The translations under genes and the position numbers were made by a program. From NCBI GenBank assembly GCA_028564705.1, contig JAPXFQ010000833.1:372001-436000 (forward strand): DNA of 64,000 nucleotides, read 5' to 3'. Source of the stretch: Apricaphanius iberus (Eukaryota > Chordata > Actinopteri > Cyprinodontiformes > Aphaniidae). Position 1 is the first letter of the stretch; each line of letters begins with the position of its first letter. The notes below the pieces were generated by a model, which worked only from the letters and a program-made list of their open reading frames with translations, was not told where the DNA came from and ran no database searches. Shown piece by piece: positions 10,861 through 22,089 of this stretch.

Positions 10861-11575
10861 GTGATAAAATCAGGTTGTGAGAACAAGTGACACTGGCATA
10901 AAACTATAAATAAAGTTAAAATGCACACCATAGTTTTTTCTTGTTTTTGTAGGCTTTGTACTCATCTTTACACATTTTAACTATGCACTGTGATAAGTAG
11001 CGTTTTAAAGTATACAGGCGATGTTTATTGAGTCAAAATTTTGGTTTCCGTAGGGCCCAGAATTTCTGGTGGCACCCCTGTCTGCACTAACCACTACGCC
11101 TTTGTTTCAAGGTCATCTCACCTTTCTGCATCTCGGTCCTCCCTACAAAACGTAACAAAAAGATATGACTCATTGGACCCAGCAGGAGGTGAGCAAAGAC
11201 TGATCTAGCTTGAGTGGTGCTGCAAACAGGTAACTAAGGACTGCCTCTCCCTTTTGGACACGCCTTTTGCCGGCACCTAACTGGCATTCTGTACCACTGG
11301 GTAGCTCCTACATGCTTATTCTTGCCAGTCCGCCCAAGTTCCTGTCCAAGCCCCTCGCCATGGCTTTGAGGAGATGCCTCTTTTACCAGCTGCAGTGGCA
11401 GACCCTGAAGTTCCCCGAGGGGATTGATTAATCCTCTCCTGAGTGATTTATGGTGGATTTGTCTCATCTTTATGGTCTGTTGTGGCTGCTGTCTTCTCGT
11501 CGGCCATAGCAGGTGCCTTCAGTCTCTTGAGGGTTTTCCTGGTTCTTAGGCCTGCCGCACACAAGAGCAGTCTAG
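10861..11575. other. No gene recognised
   Basis: Mixed-composition DNA between the GC-rich unit and the LTR. Open frames at 11234-11467 show no recognisable domain. The last four bases, CTAG (11572-11575), are the left target duplication of the LTR that follows. Confidence 0.4.
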
Positions 11576-12211
11576 TGTAGTATGCAAAATTTGATCATAT
11601 GTGTTAAATGTCATGTATGATGGCATATTGAAAATCGCACGATTACAGGATGTGAAGGCTGGATAATTGGGCACCTTTTGAGGAACATCAAGCCCTTGTA
11701 TATGTTGGAAGTATGTGTGACCTTTGAGGACCTCTGAGACAAAGAGTTTTATTACAGACTATAAAACCATAAAATTCAGGATGGACTCACAGGACAGACC
11801 TCGGATCTTGTGATGTAGGAGCAGGACAATGGTCAATACACTAACCAGCTTTTGGTTTAGGACTGTGTCAATAAAGCCTGGGAGAATGAACTTTTGACGT
11901 GGATCCAGGAGAAAAGACACGTCCCTTGTGACTGCATGATTTTGGGATGGACCAATCATTGTTAACACACTGTTTAAAACGTTCTGATTGGAGCAGATTA
12001 ATCCTGGGAGGTTTTGGACGTTTATAAAAGTTATGACACAGAAACCATTCTTCGTCAGAAATCTTGTCTGGCCCAGAGAAACTAGGGCATCTTTCTCTGT
12101 AAACTGCAATTTGTTAATCTGTTCAAAATAAATGTTAAGAACTGGAAATTGGCTCCATTTTGTCTCTGCTTGAACATGCACTGAATTATTTTGATAATAT
12201 TTAATTCTACA
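11576..12211 (+). mobile_element. Solo LTR of an endogenous retrovirus or LTR retrotransposon
   Basis: This 636-bp segment begins TGTAG and ends CTACA, the inverted TG...CA ends expected of an LTR. It is flanked on both sides by CTAG (11572-11575 and 12212-12215), a 4-bp target duplication. Inside, in plus orientation, lie CCAAT (11952-11956), an inverted CCAAT as ATTGG (11987-11991), TATAAAAG (about 12023-12030) and AATAAA (12127-12132), giving a plausible U3-R-U5 order with about 80 bases after the poly(A) signal. No primer-binding site, polypurine tract or gag-pol-env coding lies on either side, so it is a solo LTR left by LTR-LTR recombination. The antisense open frame across it is incidental. 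Family not identified. Confidence 0.75.
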
Positions 12212-12256
12212 CTAGTGAGCTAACAGTCATTCGAGGCCATTTGTTCAGTAGATAGC

Positions 12257-12813
12257 TTTCTGTGTGCGCCTATTTTTTGGTGAGTTTTCTGCCTCTTGAG
12301 ACACTGAGGTGGAAATCAAATAGGTTTGATATTTTTCGCATTGCGAGGTGAAAACCTCGCTGTGGGTGCTCTCTGTGAGCTGTCTGCTAAGCTAAAATAT
12401 TCAAGCGACGAATCAAAATGCGGCCTCCGATCACATAATTCTAAGATGGCAGCCCAAAGAGAAGATTACATTTAAGAAGATAAAGACTTACGGAAACTTC
12501 GCCCTACTATACCTGTTTATATGATGTGACGACGCCTCATCAACAAAATGAGCAGCAGCATTTCCTCCATATCGATCTCGGTCTCTGTTTCATTTATTTT
12601 TCTGAGGTAAAGGATGGGGGCTGCCATCTTGGAATCGTGTGATCGGAGACTGCGTTTTGGTTGATTTAATATTTGAGCTCAGCAGACAGCTCACAGAGAG
12701 GGCACACATCGAGGTTCTTTCCTCGCGAAGCTGAACATTTCAAACCTGTTTGATTTTCACCTCAGCATCTCATGAGGCAGAAAACTCACCAACAAATAGG
12801 CGCACACAGCAAA
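12257..12813. repeat. 557-bp fold-back: ~198-bp imperfect inverted arms
   Basis: The arm 12257-12455 is matched by the reverse complement of 12618-12813 over its full length, roughly 85% identical by eye. TGTGTGCGCCTATTT...GGTGAGTTTTCTGCCTC is the outer part, AAGATGGCAGCCC the innermost block. The loop, 12456-12617, is not repeated. No target duplication was found at the outer ends. A single-stranded copy would fold into a long hairpin. It may be a fold-back DNA transposon or two head-to-head copies of one element. Confidence 0.85.
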
Positions 12814-13262
12814 CTTTTTGGTATGGACGTCTCAAAACGGAGGACTTTAGAAACGATGACGCAGTAGATCACACTTGGCTCTATGATTGGGTGTCATCGG
12901 TCATGGCGTATCCTTCCCTTATTCGTCAGCCACCCATCACATGACCCGTCCCCAGAAGATAACATACAAAAACAGCCTGGAGTACATTACTTTAGAAACT
13001 GCAACATGGATAACGAATTACAAGCGTTACTGGCTTTGATGTCTTTGCGAGCAGCTGAGGAATGGTATATCTGTTTCCTGGTTATACAGGCGCGTGCATG
13101 CCCAGTGTAGGAGAATGGTCACGTGATCTGCATTTTCAGTCGTGTTAATGTGGATGGAGATCAATTCTAATCCGCAGGGAAAACGCTAGTGTGGACGGAG
13201 ATAGTTTTCGAATTAACTCTCCGTTTCTAAAAAAAACGCAGTAGTGTGGACGGGGCCTTAGT
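12814..13262 (+). mobile_element. Right part of a non-autonomous DNA transposon
   Basis: The segment ends in a terminus of the type GTGTGGACGGGGCCTTA (to 13260), preceded by GTGTGGACGGAGAT and GAAAACGC blocks. This is a pattern I recognise from dispersed fish DNA transposons (class uncertain, hAT or Harbinger). The expected reverse complement of this terminus was not found on the left, where the fold-back begins, so the element is truncated or rearranged. A short frame beginning MDNELQALLALMSLRAAEEW (13006 onward) could be a remnant first exon of a transposase, but this is weak. Confidence 0.5.
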
Positions 13263-13280
13263 CTCCTGTGTGTATTCCTG

Positions 13281-13415
13281 GTTCTGAGGTTTGGGAGAGC
13301 CTTCCAAGTTCTGAGTTTAAAGAGAGCCTTCTAGGTTCTGAGTCTCCTGAGCACCTTCCTGGTCTCAAGTTACCTGGCTCCAAGTCTCCAGAGCGCCTTC
13401 TTGATACTGAGTCAC
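13281..13415 (+). repeat. 27-bp tandem repeat, ~5 diverged units, in frame
   Basis: GTTCTGAG-type starts recur at 13281, 13308, 13335 and 13362, an exact 27-base spacing, then at 13377 and 13404 after one shortened unit. In the frame open from 13268 to 13522 this gives nine-residue repeats: SEVWESLPS, SEFKESLLG, SESPEHLPG and a more diverged unit. The frame then runs into T-rich sequence and stops. No ATG with good context precedes it and no family is recognised. It may be a minisatellite derived from coding DNA or a chance in-frame minisatellite. Confidence 0.7.
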
Positions 13416-13522
13416 TTCCTGTATATGTCATTTGCATATCAATTACAGATTTTTTTTTAACAGCCTTATATGACCTTAGATTTTTTTTTACCTTTTTTTT
13501 TTTATTTAAGTGCTATTTTTGA

Positions 13523-16184
13523 TGGATCTAAGGCATGAACTTTTTCTTACCATTTTAAAGCTTTTCTAAACAAATGTCCATGTACAGTCCATAGATTCCG
13601 AGTTGTTAAAGGTCACAGGCCAATTCTATATCAGCTTAATATGTTTGGGTTGACACTTCAGTCAATTCAATACTAATAAAAATTGATTTCATAAACACTG
13701 ATCTATTTTATACTGTACCATTTACAGTCTGTCGGTTCATTATAGGTCTGAAATGTGATGCACTCACATGGTTATACAGTAGTTAAATGTAAAATTCCCA
13801 GTTTAATGAGTATGAATGTATTTTACAGCTAGAGTTGGAATATGGAATAATCTTTCTTTTGAGGAACTTTTGGAAGAAGGTCAGGAAACACTTGGAATGC
13901 ATGGAGTGAACAAAAACATACATGCATCTGGATTATTTGTATTTAACAAATTGGCATATCAAAACAAGGAGCCTGTGTGCCCATCTATGCGCAGCAACTT
14001 TTAGAATCTTTTTTTTCTTCTTTTTTAGACTATATATCTGCTTTAACATTTTTATATATAGTCACTCAACACCGACAAAAGCCTTGGAAGATTAGTCATT
14101 CAAAATGCCTTCCTTGAAAGTTGAGCTGGTCTCAATAATAGTGGAATAATTAAATAATTCAATTTGGGGTAATTATCATGCCTAACCAGTTCAATAATTA
14201 CTCAACATACCACAATTGAACCACTGACTACCTGAGTTGTTTGGAATTATATAAAAATATAAGTTGTGTTTTCCATTACATATATGCACAAAACATTGTC
14301 GATAGTACTACTTTGTCTTTTTCGCTTGTAGTAACATTCAGTTGTTGCTCATGTGACAAAAGGTGACAAAAGGTGTTTCTATTGCTGATTTGCAAAATAT
14401 ATTAGTTTCGATATGACAACCACCTCATCCAAGCGCAAAAACTTTTTATTGAAAAAGGAACCTTTTTTCGAAATTGACGTGTTTTCATTAGGTGAACTTA
14501 TTTGCACAACTTCAATTTGCGCAATTTCATGGGTGATGGAAACGCAGCTACTTTCACGTAAATCCCAAATAATGTACAGATTGATCATTTGAATATCTAA
14601 CACATAAACACACACTAAATAGTGAGAAAGAGGTAAAAAGTATGTTTATAGAGTATGCTGTGACTGTACATACAGTATCTATCAGAAATGTTTGAGATGC
14701 ACCATAGTTGGGTCTTTTGCACCCAAATATTAAACGATATTGCTGTTGTTTTTCAATTTTAAAACTACTATTAAGGATCTTTTTGATGGTGTATACCCAG
14801 ACAGTCCGCTCCAAGCTGCGAGAAAATTAAATATTTATTTACCTTAGTTCAGCTGAGCTCCGTTTCTAAGAGCGTGGAGGGTAACCATCTGCAGGTCTCA
14901 CTTTCTTCCTCAAGCTGGGCTGGCTCGCGAAAGAGTTTTTTTTTTTTTCAATAATACATAAAGAGAAAAAGGTTAAATAAACACTCTGACATCTGGATCT
15001 GGACATTGCAGCCTTCATCCAGTGAGTTTATTTGGTTACATACAATACCTTCACTGTACTGTTGAGACCACAAACCATGCCAACTAACCTAACACTTTCC
15101 ACTTTCCACATTCTTATATACCCCAAACAGAACATTTCCTTGAATTACACTAAGCCAGATCACGCCATACCGAACTGGTCATGCTGATCTCGCCAAGAGC
15201 AATCAAACACAGAGCAAGCCTTTATCACATAACATTTTTAGAACAAATACATTTCTGCCCATCATGAAATATGAAGAATTTAACATTGGTCTCTGGAGTT
15301 ATTTTTTCAACAATATTGTGGAACAATATAAAATAATTTAGAAACAAAAATACTCTCTGGCTAACCGACTATAGGATCATTAAACCAAATTAAAAGATTG
15401 ACAAGTCTTTTTTTTAATTAGCCAGCCATCTATTCAGTCACACATTTTCTATGATTTTTGATGTGCCTTTTTAAGCAATATTGAAACTCTCATACCGTAT
15501 TTTTCATTAACTGTCCTCACTAAGCTATGAATATGTATTAAAATGACATCAACACGGCCGTTTAAAGTAGGTAAAGGCCACACATACTTTCAAAATATAG
15601 TTCAAAGATTGCTTACTAAAAGTTCGTCCGCACAAATGCAAGGTTTACTCTGGATTTTTAAACAGTATCTGAAGAAAATGAGAACAAATGTAAGGTAGGA
15701 GTCATTATTAAGTATCATATTTGGACAGGTGTCCTACCCTGCCAATGGCATTGTGTTAAATAAGTAGGTAAAGCAGAGTTTTAACATCAAAGTCAAAACA
15801 TATACTGTTGACTGAATGTAAGCAGATGATAAATTATTAAAATATCTGGATTTTGAATATCTGGATAGACATATTTAGATGTTTATGTGAAAATATACAA
15901 AATGTTCAAGTTAGTAGGTATTCAGCACCCATATTATGATATAGTTTATGTAGTTAGGTGACTGAATACACAGTTTAAATGAATACAAAGCGTATGGCTT
16001 TATGTCTGTATTCTCAAAAGCCTCTGCTACTCAACTAGCTTGGATAAAGTTCAGAAAATCAATTGGGCCTAATGATATTTGATGAGAGGGGTTTTATGTT
16101 CCAAAATGCAAACCATTCTTTTTTTCTTACATTTCTTTTATAAAGTGTGTTTTTGTTATTATTTCTTTTTATATTCTCATTTTT
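13523..16184. other. No gene seen; AT-rich, one possible decayed repeat
   Basis: An 11-base tandem duplication (GTGACAAAAG-type) lies at about 14355-14375. The neighbourhood 14340-14560, with TTTGCGCAATTTCATGG and GATGGAAACGC, resembles a dispersed fish repeat but has no termini that I can define. A poly-T run lies at about 14936-14950. Nothing else supported. Confidence 0.4.
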
Positions 16185-16465
16185 AATAATGGATTGCTTT
16201 TATATAGCACTTTTCAAGATCCTTAAAAGCACTTTACAATTCCATTATTCATTCACTCTCACACACTGTTGGAAGCAGGCTACATCTGTAGCAAAAGCTG
16301 CTCTGGGGCAGATTGACAGAAGCGAGGCTGCCATATTGCGCCATCGACCCCTCTGCCCAACACCAGGTAGGTTAAGTGTCTTGCCCAAGGACACATCGGA
16401 ATGTAGCATGCAGAATCTAACCCACAATTTCCGGGTCGCAGGCAAACAACAGCCGCAGTGGTAGA
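16185..16465 (-). mobile_element. tRNA-headed SINE-like repeat (degraded)
   Basis: Read on the minus strand the copy starts with a degenerate tRNA-like head, passes TGTGTCCTTGGGCAAGACAC, and ends with the AAAGTGCTTTTAAGG...GTGCTATATAAAAG tail. This order is shared with the copies at 20827-20985 and 34918-35205. The family is common in fish. Class (SINE versus MITE with a tRNA-like end) is not settled. Confidence 0.65.
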
Positions 16466-16652
16466 CTTGTTAGATCTGCAATTTACATTGCTGGAGAGAA
16501 AACTGTCTGAAACTACAAATAAATAATAAAGTTTACACCACAAAGGATATCAGAATGGCAGGATGCTGTCAGCTGACTTGAAAATCTATCAAGAATAGAC
16601 TCTGAAACTCTGAATAACGTCTGACAGCATTGTAGCAGAAAAAAATAAAATA

Positions 16653-16655
<3 letters not shown>

Positions 16656-16718
<63 letters not shown>
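16656..16718. repeat. (TA)n microsatellite, about 31 units
   Basis: Uninterrupted alternating T and A over about 63 bases. Confidence 0.97.
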
Positions 16719-16722
<4 letters not shown>

Positions 16723-18414
16723 AATTTATCTAAAACAACTCTGCCCAGGACAGTATTAGAGATAAAACTAGAGCTGATCTTCCCTTATCACAGATTCATT
16801 GTATTATGCACCATCTGCCATTCACCCTTGTACAAACAAAATACCATAATGTCACAATATAGACTAAAACCTATTTTTTTCTTTTAGACCTTCTCCATGT
16901 TTCTCTTGCAGATACACACACACAACAAACACACCTTTATTCCTTCTACAGTGGGAGGCATTAATTCTGATTATGTTGGCCCCGGAGATCGAAGATTGTA
17001 GTAATCAGAAAACTGGCCAGGCATCTATCACTGAAGCAACCAATCAAACAGCCTGTTTCACCGGCAGCGAATGGGAAAAATTACACACAGAAATGAATCT
17101 CACCAGTATATGTGTGTGTGTACTTTTGGACTTCTATTCTTGTAAGGACCAATTTTAGACGCATTAAATGTGATTAAAATGAAGTGCTTATCGGTATTCA
17201 CTTTAACACACATGACAGCTGTGAGATACTTCTGCCTGAATGAAGGTTTAACTAAAGTAATTAATGTGTTTTGGGGTATAGAGGTTAGAGAATAAATCTT
17301 GGTCAGAGTTTAGTCCTCACAAAGATTACTTACAGCGTGTGTGTTTCTGTCTGTCTAGGGAGTGTGGGGCTATTTGTTTTAGGTGATGATAAAGGCAGCA
17401 TTGTATTTGGAGAGACAGAAGGGGTTATTATGAGAAAGTGTATGAAAAGGGTTGAGTAGCAGCATTGCTGAAACTCTAAACGCTAAAGATTTGACCAGCT
17501 ATCAAACACATATTTTTTTTCTCAATTTCATTGATACACATGAATATAATGGAAACATTCAGTTACTGAGTGTGGTTAAGTTCCACAGACATAGGTATTA
17601 ATTCATATATGCACACTAAAAAACTGATTGTTCATCCAGGTTTACATACCCTGTTGACATAAACAAATAAACACAGTGAGGAGTAGGTGATAGTAGACAG
17701 GAACCTGGGGAAAAAAATCTAACTCAATTAGAGTCCTCTTTGTTGTGCAGAGCATTTAAAATGCCCCCTTCCTATTTTCCTAATGGAAAATAATATTGAA
17801 TAACATATTAAACTATTCAAACAATAATTAACATAATATTCACACAGAAAAAATTAAACAGAAACAGTAATTTAAACATCATGCAATAACATAAAACAAA
17901 AACAGACTAAAAACAAAACAGGATCAAATATGGAATTGACAATTGGAAACTACTTTAAAGGATATAAGTGTAGATTCATCAAAAATTTCAAAATTTGTTT
18001 CACATAATTTAAAAGCAAGATACTTTTTTCAGGCAATCTAGATAAAAAGAAACATTTCCATTCTACAAGAATACATATTTTGACTATAATTTACATAAAT
18101 GCAATAAATAAATGTTGGCCTACATACATCAAAGATAGGCATAATACTTTTTTTATCATTTTAGTGTAGAGAAGTGAAGATCTGCCTTTTTATCTGGTTC
18201 TAAAATAAGAAGGGCATAAACTTGGGATCAACCTAGATGTGATGATGATCTAATCTTGTATCCTAATTGTTTTGAATTATCAAGTGAACATGTCAGTTAT
18301 CATTGTGGGGATGCCATTTACATAAACTGACCATAAATAATCAGTCATTGTATGCATGATTGAAGATATGCAAAATGTGCACTGACAATTGAGATGCATT
18401 TATCAATTCAAATG
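16723..18414. other. No gene seen
   Basis: AT-rich sequence with short CA-rich spots (about 16912-16930) and a TGTG patch at 17110-17122. No coding, repeat family or regulatory structure that I can support. Confidence 0.4.
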
Positions 18415-18498
18415 AAAAAAATATTTTGTTGATCCCAGAGGGAAGTTAGGCGTCCTTGCTGCTCGTACTTTTTAATTCTTCAAGGAGTTGTTCTAGAT
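18415..18498 (-). pseudogene. 3' end of Rex1-type LINE, left piece split by hAT
   Basis: On the minus strand this carries the CCTCTGGGATCAACAAAAT type of 3' end known from fish Rex1-group LINEs. It is separated from the coding remainder (19027-19700) by the hAT element at 18499-19018. Together the two pieces form one minus-strand, 5'-truncated LINE copy. The last 8 bases (18491-18498) are the hAT target duplication. Confidence 0.55.
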
Positions 18499-19018
18499 CA
18501 GAGGTCTGCAACCTTTAGTGTCCACAAAGCCATTTTGTGCTCAACCCAGCTAAATAAAACTCAATTAAAGCCGCAAGTGTTACATGAACTTTAGAAAACA
18601 CTTAACTTAATTTTTTTTATAACTATCTACTAGAGAAAAAAAAGTGATTTGATCTAATTTCTTAAGTTTCTAATTAAAGAAAAACATAGAACTTGATGGA
18701 TTAATTTTCTTCTATAAGTTTTTGATATTATTGATAACATTTGATATTTAGGAAAATTTTGTAAAACCACACATAGTTTCAAATCCAATGACCAGAAAAT
18801 TGAATAAAAATATTGTTATTTTTAATGTCATTCAATTACGAAAATTCAAAGCAATTATGCAAAGACAAAGAAAACAAAACAGCTGCTTAAACCTGCATTT
18901 GTTTAAAAAAATAAAATAAAAAATTACCCGTTTGTTGTTATTTTTAGCCACATGAGAGCCATTGGAGAAGTTCTAAATAGCCACTTGTGGCTCCGGAGCC
19001 ACAGGTTGCAGACCCCTC
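18499..19018. mobile_element. Non-autonomous hAT element (520 bp) with perfect 8-bp TSD
   Basis: The element begins CAGAGGTCTGCAACCT and ends AGGTTGCAGACCCCTC, inverted termini of the hAT type. It is flanked by TTCTAGAT at 18491-18498 and again at 19019-19026, an exact 8-bp target duplication, the length expected for hAT. The right subterminal region is itself palindromic (GTGGCTCCGGAGCCAC). No transposase frame is present, so it depended on a partner. It interrupts a minus-strand LINE and is therefore younger than that copy. Confidence 0.93.
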
Positions 19019-19026
19019 TTCTAGAT

Positions 19027-19700
19027 TTTGATGGCTGTCAGAAGGAATTATCTCCTGTAGCGGTCTGTGTTGCGGAAAAACTGAAGAAGCATCTGAATGA
19101 AGACAGTGCTGTAGGATAGCCCCATAAAGAGGATGTTTAGTGTTGTCTATAATTTTCCAATTTTATGAAAAATTCTTATTTTCATTAAAATCTCCAGATG
19201 TTCCACAGTCATCCCTAGAACAAAACCAGCCTTCTTTATCAGGCTGTGTATCCTTTTTAAGTCCCTGGCACTGCTGCTATTCACTCCAACAGATTGTGTC
19301 CAAAGATATTACACATTTCTGCCACAAACCTTTAGAAGATATATTTAAGGACCTAAGCTTCTTAAAGATGTATGGTCTGCTCATTCCCTTCTTGTAGACA
19401 GCTTGACTGTCCAGTCTCTAGTCCAGTCTGTAGTCCAGGTTAACTCCAAGGTACTTATACTCTGCAACCACCTCCATTTCTTCTCCAATGATGTTATCAG
19501 TGTTTGATGCTTTCTAACTCTATTTCTCCTGAAATCTACAATCATCTATATTTTTTGATCATACTCAATGTAAGATTATTGTTTCCACACTCTGCCACAA
19601 AACAATCCACCAGCTCTGTGTGTTCAGCTTCTGATACATCTCTGATTGTGTACAGATTGAAAAGGAATGTGGATCTCCTGTACTGCCAACCATCTGGTTA
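19027..19700 (-). pseudogene. Rex1-type LINE C-terminal RT fragment, decayed
   Basis: The minus strand shows, in pieces and shifting frames, a pattern such as KKGMSRPYIFKKLRSLN near 19390-19340. This corresponds to the YFLRKLRSF region that follows the RT palm in Rex1/CR1-type elements, and it is followed by a CYRRDNSF-like C-terminal end near 19060. Several stops and indels interrupt it. The upstream (5') end fades near 19700. It is the coding part of the LINE whose 3' end is at 18415-18498. Confidence 0.65.
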
Positions 19701-20685
19701 GACACACAAGCAAAATGTATCTAGAAATGTAAGTATTAAAACTTTAGATCATCTAAAAAATGTTTGTACAAATGAAAAATATGCACTGCAAAGCTAACTG
19801 TATTTAGCGCAAAGCTTCCAGACCCAGCTATCAAGCTTAGAATTGACCAATTCTTTATGGGGATAGCTACAATTATTTGATCAACATACCTGGAAATTAC
19901 ATAGCAGAAAAAATGAAGACATACAAGTAATTAGGACAACTCCCCGTGCTTGAAACCTCATACACCTTTCATATCAATCTTCAACATGCCTAGGCACATT
20001 AACCAGTGGTGTGAAGCTAAATATGGAAGGACTGTAGGCAGAACTATCTGGATCATCAGACGGTTGACACGCCCTGACAGAAAAAACACATGAATTTCAC
20101 ATAGGCAAAATCACATGTTATCCCATGTGAAGAACATGCTCAAGCCCGTGTGACTTTTCCGGAAGGGCATGCATAAAGACCGTACTATCAACATGGTTTT
20201 GGTACTGTCTACATCGATATACAAGTTTTTAAATGAAGCAGTTTCATTGACAGAAAAATTCCACTTAATCTTTTTCTATGCTAAATATGCTAGCAATAGC
20301 AAACTGGTGTTTTTTTTGTGAATAATTTAAATGCTCTTATGATGTGAACAGATTCTGTCATTAGAATATGACAGAATGTGATGTCACATGCCATATAGTA
20401 TATATCCTGGCTTTTTAGTGATTTATCTGAACGCCTCTGTTAATACAACACACAACTTTAATCAATTTTTAAAAACAAGAAAACTGGTATTAGGTCAAAT
20501 GCTGCTCAGTGTTTTAAAGAGACACTATATATGTTCAGACATCAACAATGGTATAATTATGGAAATTTCAGTTATGGATTATGGGCAAATATGGTAAAGC
20601 TAAATTAAATTAATTGGTTTTCAAGCATAGACTATTTATATTCAGTTATTATGGTTGGAGCAATAACATAACCATACTCCCTAAA
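19701..20685. other. No gene seen
   Basis: AT-rich DNA with no recognisable coding, repeat family or terminal structure. Confidence 0.4.
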
Positions 20686-20826
20686 AAATCCTGGTTGAAA
20701 ATCAACCCAACTTGGGTTTTTTAACCCAACACCTGGGTAACTTTTGAACCAACCCAGCAGTAGTTAATTTGACCCACCAAAATAGGTTGTATAATTTAAC
20801 CCAACAAAATTAGATATACATTTATT
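20686..20826. repeat. AACCCA/TGGGTT palindromic repeat fragment
   Basis: Within 140 bases the motif AACCCA or its complement TGGGTT occurs repeatedly (for example CAACCCAACTTGGGTTTTTT and TTAACCCAAC), giving many small internal inverted repeats. This motif composition is typical of a dispersed fish MITE-like repeat. No termini or target duplication could be fixed. Confidence 0.5.
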
Positions 20827-20985
20827 TAAATGCAGACTGACAGAAGCAAGGCTGCCAGGGAAGATAGGTGAAGTGTCTTGCCCAAGGACACAATGGAATG
20901 TAGCACACAGAAGCAGGAATCAAACCCATAAATTTCAGGGTTGCAGGCTGACAACTCTACCACTAAACCACAGCTGTCCTAGGCT
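20827..20985 (-). mobile_element. tRNA-headed SINE-like repeat, truncated
   Basis: On the minus strand the copy starts with a tRNA-like head containing a B-box-like GGTTTGATTCC, followed by TGTGTCCTTGGGCAAGACAC. It is the same family as 16185-16465 and 34918-35205. The tail part is missing. Confidence 0.65.
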
Positions 20986-21308
20986 TGTGAATATAGACTC
21001 ATTTTGTAAATGGCTGAAAACCAAACAGATGCACTGCATATGTGTATGTTTCCATGATAACAACAACATAAAGATACTACTTTAATATGTGATGCTAGAC
21101 AGACAATGTGGATTAGATATATAGAGTGCACAAACCTTAACAATGACTTGGCTCGCCGCTGGATGATCCGTTTGGAAGACGGGAGAAGTCGACGTGATGA
21201 TACTTTGACTTTCAATGCATAAACAACCCTAATTTATTCTTTTGATTTACACTTAATTTTATTCAATAAAGTTCTTAAAAAATAAACTACCCAGGTCCCA
21301 AATTCAAA
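20986..21308. other. No gene seen
   Basis: AT-rich sequence without supported features. Confidence 0.4.
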
Positions 21309-21321
21309 TCGTTCTGTTTTT

Positions 21322-21685
21322 CCATCCATCCATCTTCTTAACCGCTTATCCAATTCAGGGTCACGGGGCAGCTGGAGCCTATCCCAGCAATTATCAGGCG
21401 TTAGGCAGGGTACACTCTGAACAGGACGCCAGTCTGTTGCAGGGCCAACACAGAGAGACAGACAACCATTCACACTCACATTCATTCCTAGGGACAATTT
21501 AGAGTGATCAATTCACCTATGCATGTTTTTGGACTGTGGGAGGAAGCCGGAGTACCCGGAGAGAACCCACGCATACACGGGGAGAACATGCAAACTCCAT
21601 GCAGAAAGACCCTGGGCCGGGATACGAACCCACGACCTTCTTGCTGCAAGGCAACAGCGCTAACCACTGCGCCACCGTGCAGCCC
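21322..21685 (-). mobile_element. tRNA-headed fish SINE, near-complete, perfect 13-bp TSD
   Basis: On the minus strand this begins GGCTGCACGGTGGCGCAGTG, contains a tRNA-like B box (GGTTCGTATCC), then the block GTTTGCATGTTCTCCCCGTG, and ends with AACCGG-type sequence and a (GGAT)n tail. TCGTTCTGTTTTT flanks it at 21309-21321 and 21686-21698, an exact 13-bp target duplication of the variable length made by LINE machinery. Pol III promoter head, short repeat tail and duplication together support a retroposed SINE. It is much better preserved than the copy at 45870-46135. Confidence 0.9.
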
Positions 21686-21698
21686 TCGTTCTGTTTTT

Positions 21699-21944
21699 AA
21701 TTTATAATTTTACATACATTTTATTTTATTAATTTTCTTCTTTGCTTTAAATGCTTAATGTTTTCTGTTCCCTTTGACTACTGTTACTTCAAATGTTTTC
21801 GTTAATTGATTCCCGTGTTTTATCTGTTTTGAATTTACATATGTTACATACATTTTATTTGATAAATTACTGAATGTTTTCTTTTAGTGATTCTCTGTTT
21901 TAATTTTCACACTTTTGTCATGCATTTGGTTTCTTCACCACTGA
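21699..21944. other. No gene seen
   Basis: T-rich sequence that may be the 3' UTR of the LINE end that follows. Nothing else supported. Confidence 0.35.
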
Positions 21945-22016
21945 ATCATGTAAAGCACCTTGAACTGCCTTGTGTTGAAAGTGTGCTATATAAATACAAT
22001 TGCCTTGCCTTGCCTA
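21945..22016 (+). mobile_element. L2-type LINE 3' end with CCTTG tail
   Basis: ATGTAAAGCACCTTGAACTG...GTGCTATATAAATACAATTG followed by GCCTTGCCTTGCC. The same 3' end closes the L2-type copy at 63322-63976. Only the last ~70 bases can be matched, so the copy is extremely 5'-truncated or its UTR upstream is unrecognised. Confidence 0.75.
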
Positions 22017-22089
22017 AAGTCTTGAGAAAAGTGTTAAACTCAAACAAGATCTAAAATAAAATAAATTATTGATCATGATGACATGAAGC

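Noticed and set aside
11759..12181. 140-codon minus-strand frame
   Set aside because: It lies wholly inside the solo LTR on the opposite strand and has no recognisable domain.
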